Assembly (NCBI GenBank): GCA_030152405.1
Contig: JASLJL010000282.1
Location: 1 to 7,643 of the forward strand
Direction: 5' to 3'
Length of the DNA stretch: 7,643 nt
Source of the DNA: Gordonia sp. (in: high G+C Gram-positive bacteria)
GTDB lineage: Bacteria > Actinomycetota > Actinomycetes > Mycobacteriales > Mycobacteriaceae
In this document: positions 6,072 through 7,643 of the stretch, piece by piece
Layout of the letters: every line of letters begins with the position of its first letter
Position numbering within the stretch: the stretch's first letter is position 1
The notes under the pieces: model-generated
What the model was told of the DNA's origin: nothing
The model's database searches: none
The model's input: the letters and a program-made list of their open reading frames with translations, nothing else
Program-made: the position numbers and the translations under genes

Positions 6072-7178
6072 GTGACCGATGACCACAGGACCGATCGCTA
6101 CGCCGAATGGGCCGGCCACGTCCTGTTCGCGACGTTGCTCGCGGTGGGCGTGGTGAAATCGGCCGCCGAACCGCGACCCGTCGCTCCGCTGGTGCTCGCC
6201 GGACTCGTCGCCGGGTGGTACGTCGTGGGTGCGGTCGCCTCGGCCCGAGGTCGCCGCGGGCGCGCGGCACTGTGGACGGTGCTGCTGACCGCGGGCTGGA
6301 TCGCCCTGGTGTTCGTCTCGGACGACTTCGTGTGGCTGGCGTTCGTTCTGGCCATCCTCTGCTGGCGCTTCCTTCCACGACTCGGAGCCATCGCCGCGGT
6401 CGTCGTGATCGCCACCGTGTCCGTGGCGGGTGTGTGGACGACGCAGGGTTTCACCGTCGGCGGCGTGATCGGTCCGACCATCGGCGTCGCGACCGCTGTC
6501 GTCGTCACCGAGGCGTTCACCCGCATCGCCGCGATGGTCGACGAGCGGGATCGTCTGGTCGACGAACTCGTGCTCACCCGTGACGAGCTCGCAGCACAGC
6601 AGCGAGAAGCGGGCGTCCTTGCCGAACGCGACCGGCTCGGCGGCGAGATCCACGACGGCGTCGGCCAGTACCTGGCCAGCGTCATCATGCTGCTGCGCGC
6701 CGGTCAGGCAGACGCAGCGCTCGAGACCGCACAGGCCGCGTTGGTCGAGTCGCGTCGGTTCCTGTCCGGCATCGACGGTCCCGCACCCGCCGGCGGGCTG
6801 TCGCAGGCCCTGGCACGGCATGCCGCCCTGCTGAACGAGGAGGGCGTGTCCGCGGCCTTCGCCGAGCACGGTGAACGCGTCGACCTGCCCGACGACGTCG
6901 AGCGAGCTCTCCTCCGCACCGTGCAGGAGGCGACCCTCAACGTCCGGCGGCACGCCGACGCGACGTCCGCCGCGGTGACGTTGACGTGGCTTCCCGGAGA
7001 GGTCCACGTGGATGTGGTCGACGACGGGATCGGCATCCCGGGATCCGGCGGTTCGGGTTTCGGACTGCGTGCCATGCGGTCGCGCATCGCCCGGCTCGAC
7101 GGCGACCTGACTGTCGACGACACTCCGGGCGGAGGCACCACCGTGCACGCGCGCATCCCGATCGGGGCGTCGAAATGA
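6072..7178 (+). CDS. NarL-type sensor histidine kinase, multi-pass membrane (ChrS/HrrS-like)
   Basis: This 368-residue kinase has five or six membrane helices between about 15 and 149, joined by short loops, so it lacks an external sensor domain and probably reads a signal in or at the membrane. A coiled-coil linker (about 157-183) leads to the HisKA_3 dimerisation helix ERDRLGGEIHDGVGQYLASV, phospho-acceptor His194. The HATPase domain shows the N-box EATLNVRRHADA (286-297), G1 DDGIGIPG (317-324) and G2 GSGFGLRAMRSR (328-339). All catalytic motifs are present. GTG 6072 is the first in-frame start after a stop at 6069-6071. It has no good Shine-Dalgarno sequence but has GATACT 6 nt upstream, so it may be leaderless. 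Its stop overlaps the regulator start (ATGA). The exporter lies divergently next door, the arrangement of corynebacterial ChrS with HrtBA. The signal is unproven. Confidence 0.94.
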   Translation: MTDDHRTDRYAEWAGHVLFATLLAVGVVKSAAEPRPVAPLVLAGLVAGWYVVGAVASARGRRGRAALWTVLLTAGWIALVFVSDDFVWLAFVLAILCWRFLPRLGAIAAVVVIATVSVAGVWTTQGFTVGGVIGPTIGVATAVVVTEAFTRIAAMVDERDRLVDELVLTRDELAAQQREAGVLAERDRLGGEIHDGVGQYLASVIMLLRAGQADAALETAQAALVESRRFLSGIDGPAPAGGLSQALARHAALLNEEGVSAAFAEHGERVDLPDDVERALLRTVQEATLNVRRHADATSAAVTLTWLPGEVHVDVVDDGIGIPGSGGSGFGLRAMRSRIARLDGDLTVDDTPGGGTTVHARIPIGASK

Positions 7179-7643
7179 TCCGCGTCATGATCGTCGACGA
7201 TCACCCGGTCGTCCGCGCCGGTCTGCGCGCCGTCGTGGGGTCTGCGCCCGACATCACCGTCGTCGCTGAGGCCGGGACCGCCGCCGACGCCGTCGACACC
7301 GCGACCGGCACACTGCTCGACGTCGTCCTCATGGATCTGCGGCTGCACGGCGCCGACCCCTCAGCCGACGGCGTCTACGCGACCGAGTCGATCCGAGCCC
7401 TCGCCGATCCGCCGAACGTCTTGATCCTGACGACTTACCAGTCGGACGTCGACATCGTGCGCGCCGTCGACGCCGGCGCCGTCGGATATCTGCTGAAAGA
7501 CGCCACGCCCGAGGTTCTGACCGCGGCCATCCGGTCCGCCGCCGCGGGCGAGACGGTGCTCGGCCCTGCGATCGCCGCGCGCCTGCTCTCACGTGTGACG
7601 TCTCCGGACACCGCGCTCACCGGGCGCGAACTCGAGATCGTGG
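7175..7643 (+). CDS. LuxR/NarL-family response regulator, N-terminal part (ChrA/HrrA-like)
   Basis: The first 156 codons are visible before the right edge cuts the gene; the family is usually 200-230 residues. The receiver domain is complete: acidic pair Asp8-Asp9 in IVDDHPVVRAGL, phospho-acceptor Asp54 in VVLMDLRLHG, switch Thr86 in LILTTY and Lys108 in GYLLKDATPEVL. The protein then reads LTGRELEIV (148-156), the usual opening of the LuxR-type helix-turn-helix, so the DNA-binding domain lies just outside the window. It starts at ATG 7175 in an ATGA overlap with the kinase stop, showing translational coupling and pairing with that kinase. The likely target is the divergent exporter promoter at 5935-6071. 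A four-residue-rich insertion (GADPSADGVYA) after the Asp54 strand is common in this subfamily. The regulated signal is inferred. Confidence 0.95.
   Translation, partial: MIRVMIVDDHPVVRAGLRAVVGSAPDITVVAEAGTAADAVDTATGTLLDVVLMDLRLHGADPSADGVYATESIRALADPPNVLILTTYQSDVDIVRAVDAGAVGYLLKDATPEVLTAAIRSAAAGETVLGPAIAARLLSRVTSPDTALTGRELEIV

Noticed and set aside
5935..6378. Upstream extension of the permease frame
   Set aside because: It would run through the control region into the kinase gene. The GTG at 5934 has a good AAGGAG site and begins with the family-typical N-terminus.
5883..7148. Minus-strand open frame of 421 codons opposite the kinase
   Set aside because: It is an antisense shadow, low in sense and rich in Asp/His/Gly/Arg, opposite a kinase with intact H, N, G1 and G2 boxes.

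Overview
The window is high-GC DNA with GTG starts, 4-bp gene overlaps and the gene set of a mycolic-acid actinobacterium (order Mycobacteriales; Gordonia, Williamsia, Rhodococcus or a close relative). The genus is inferred from family resemblance and synteny remembered from Mycobacterium tuberculosis (Rv1110 to Rv1099c). It was not tested by a search.

Layout. (1) Bases 1-301, minus: N-terminal 100 codons of ispH (non-mevalonate isoprenoid pathway), running off the left edge. (2) Bases 336-2415, plus: a tightly coupled set of three genes. These are a lipid-droplet-associated protein family member, xseA and xseB (both subunits of exodeoxyribonuclease VII), joined by 4-bp GTGA and ATGA overlaps. 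(3) Bases 2416-2557: a convergent intergenic region holding a 34-bp tandem repeat with inverted GTCATT/AATGAC arms. (4) Bases 2558-3148, minus: a membrane-anchored DUF4245 protein, divergent from (5) glpX at 3242-4231, plus, the class II fructose-1,6-bisphosphatase of gluconeogenesis. (6) A perfect 14-bp-stem hairpin at 4248-4279 separates glpX from the next converging gene. (7) Bases 4285-5934, minus: an FtsX/MacB-type ABC exporter, permease gene first and ATPase gene second. (8) Bases 6072-7643, plus: a divergent NarL-type two-component system, a multi-pass histidine kinase overlapping by 4 bp with a response regulator cut by the right edge.

The first two thirds is ordinary conserved actinobacterial chromosome: isoprenoid synthesis, DNA repair and gluconeogenesis. 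The last third is the most interesting part. An exporter with one permease and one ATPase, facing a kinase that has membrane helices but no large external sensor domain, matches the architecture of the haem-detoxification loci hrtBA-chrSA of corynebacteria. The exporter probably removes a toxic membrane-partitioning compound, haem being the leading guess, under control of the kinase and regulator. Several starts have a -10-like hexamer 6-7 nt upstream, suggesting leaderless transcripts. I found no phage, transposase, CRISPR array, tRNA or rRNA. I did not find a convincingly new system.
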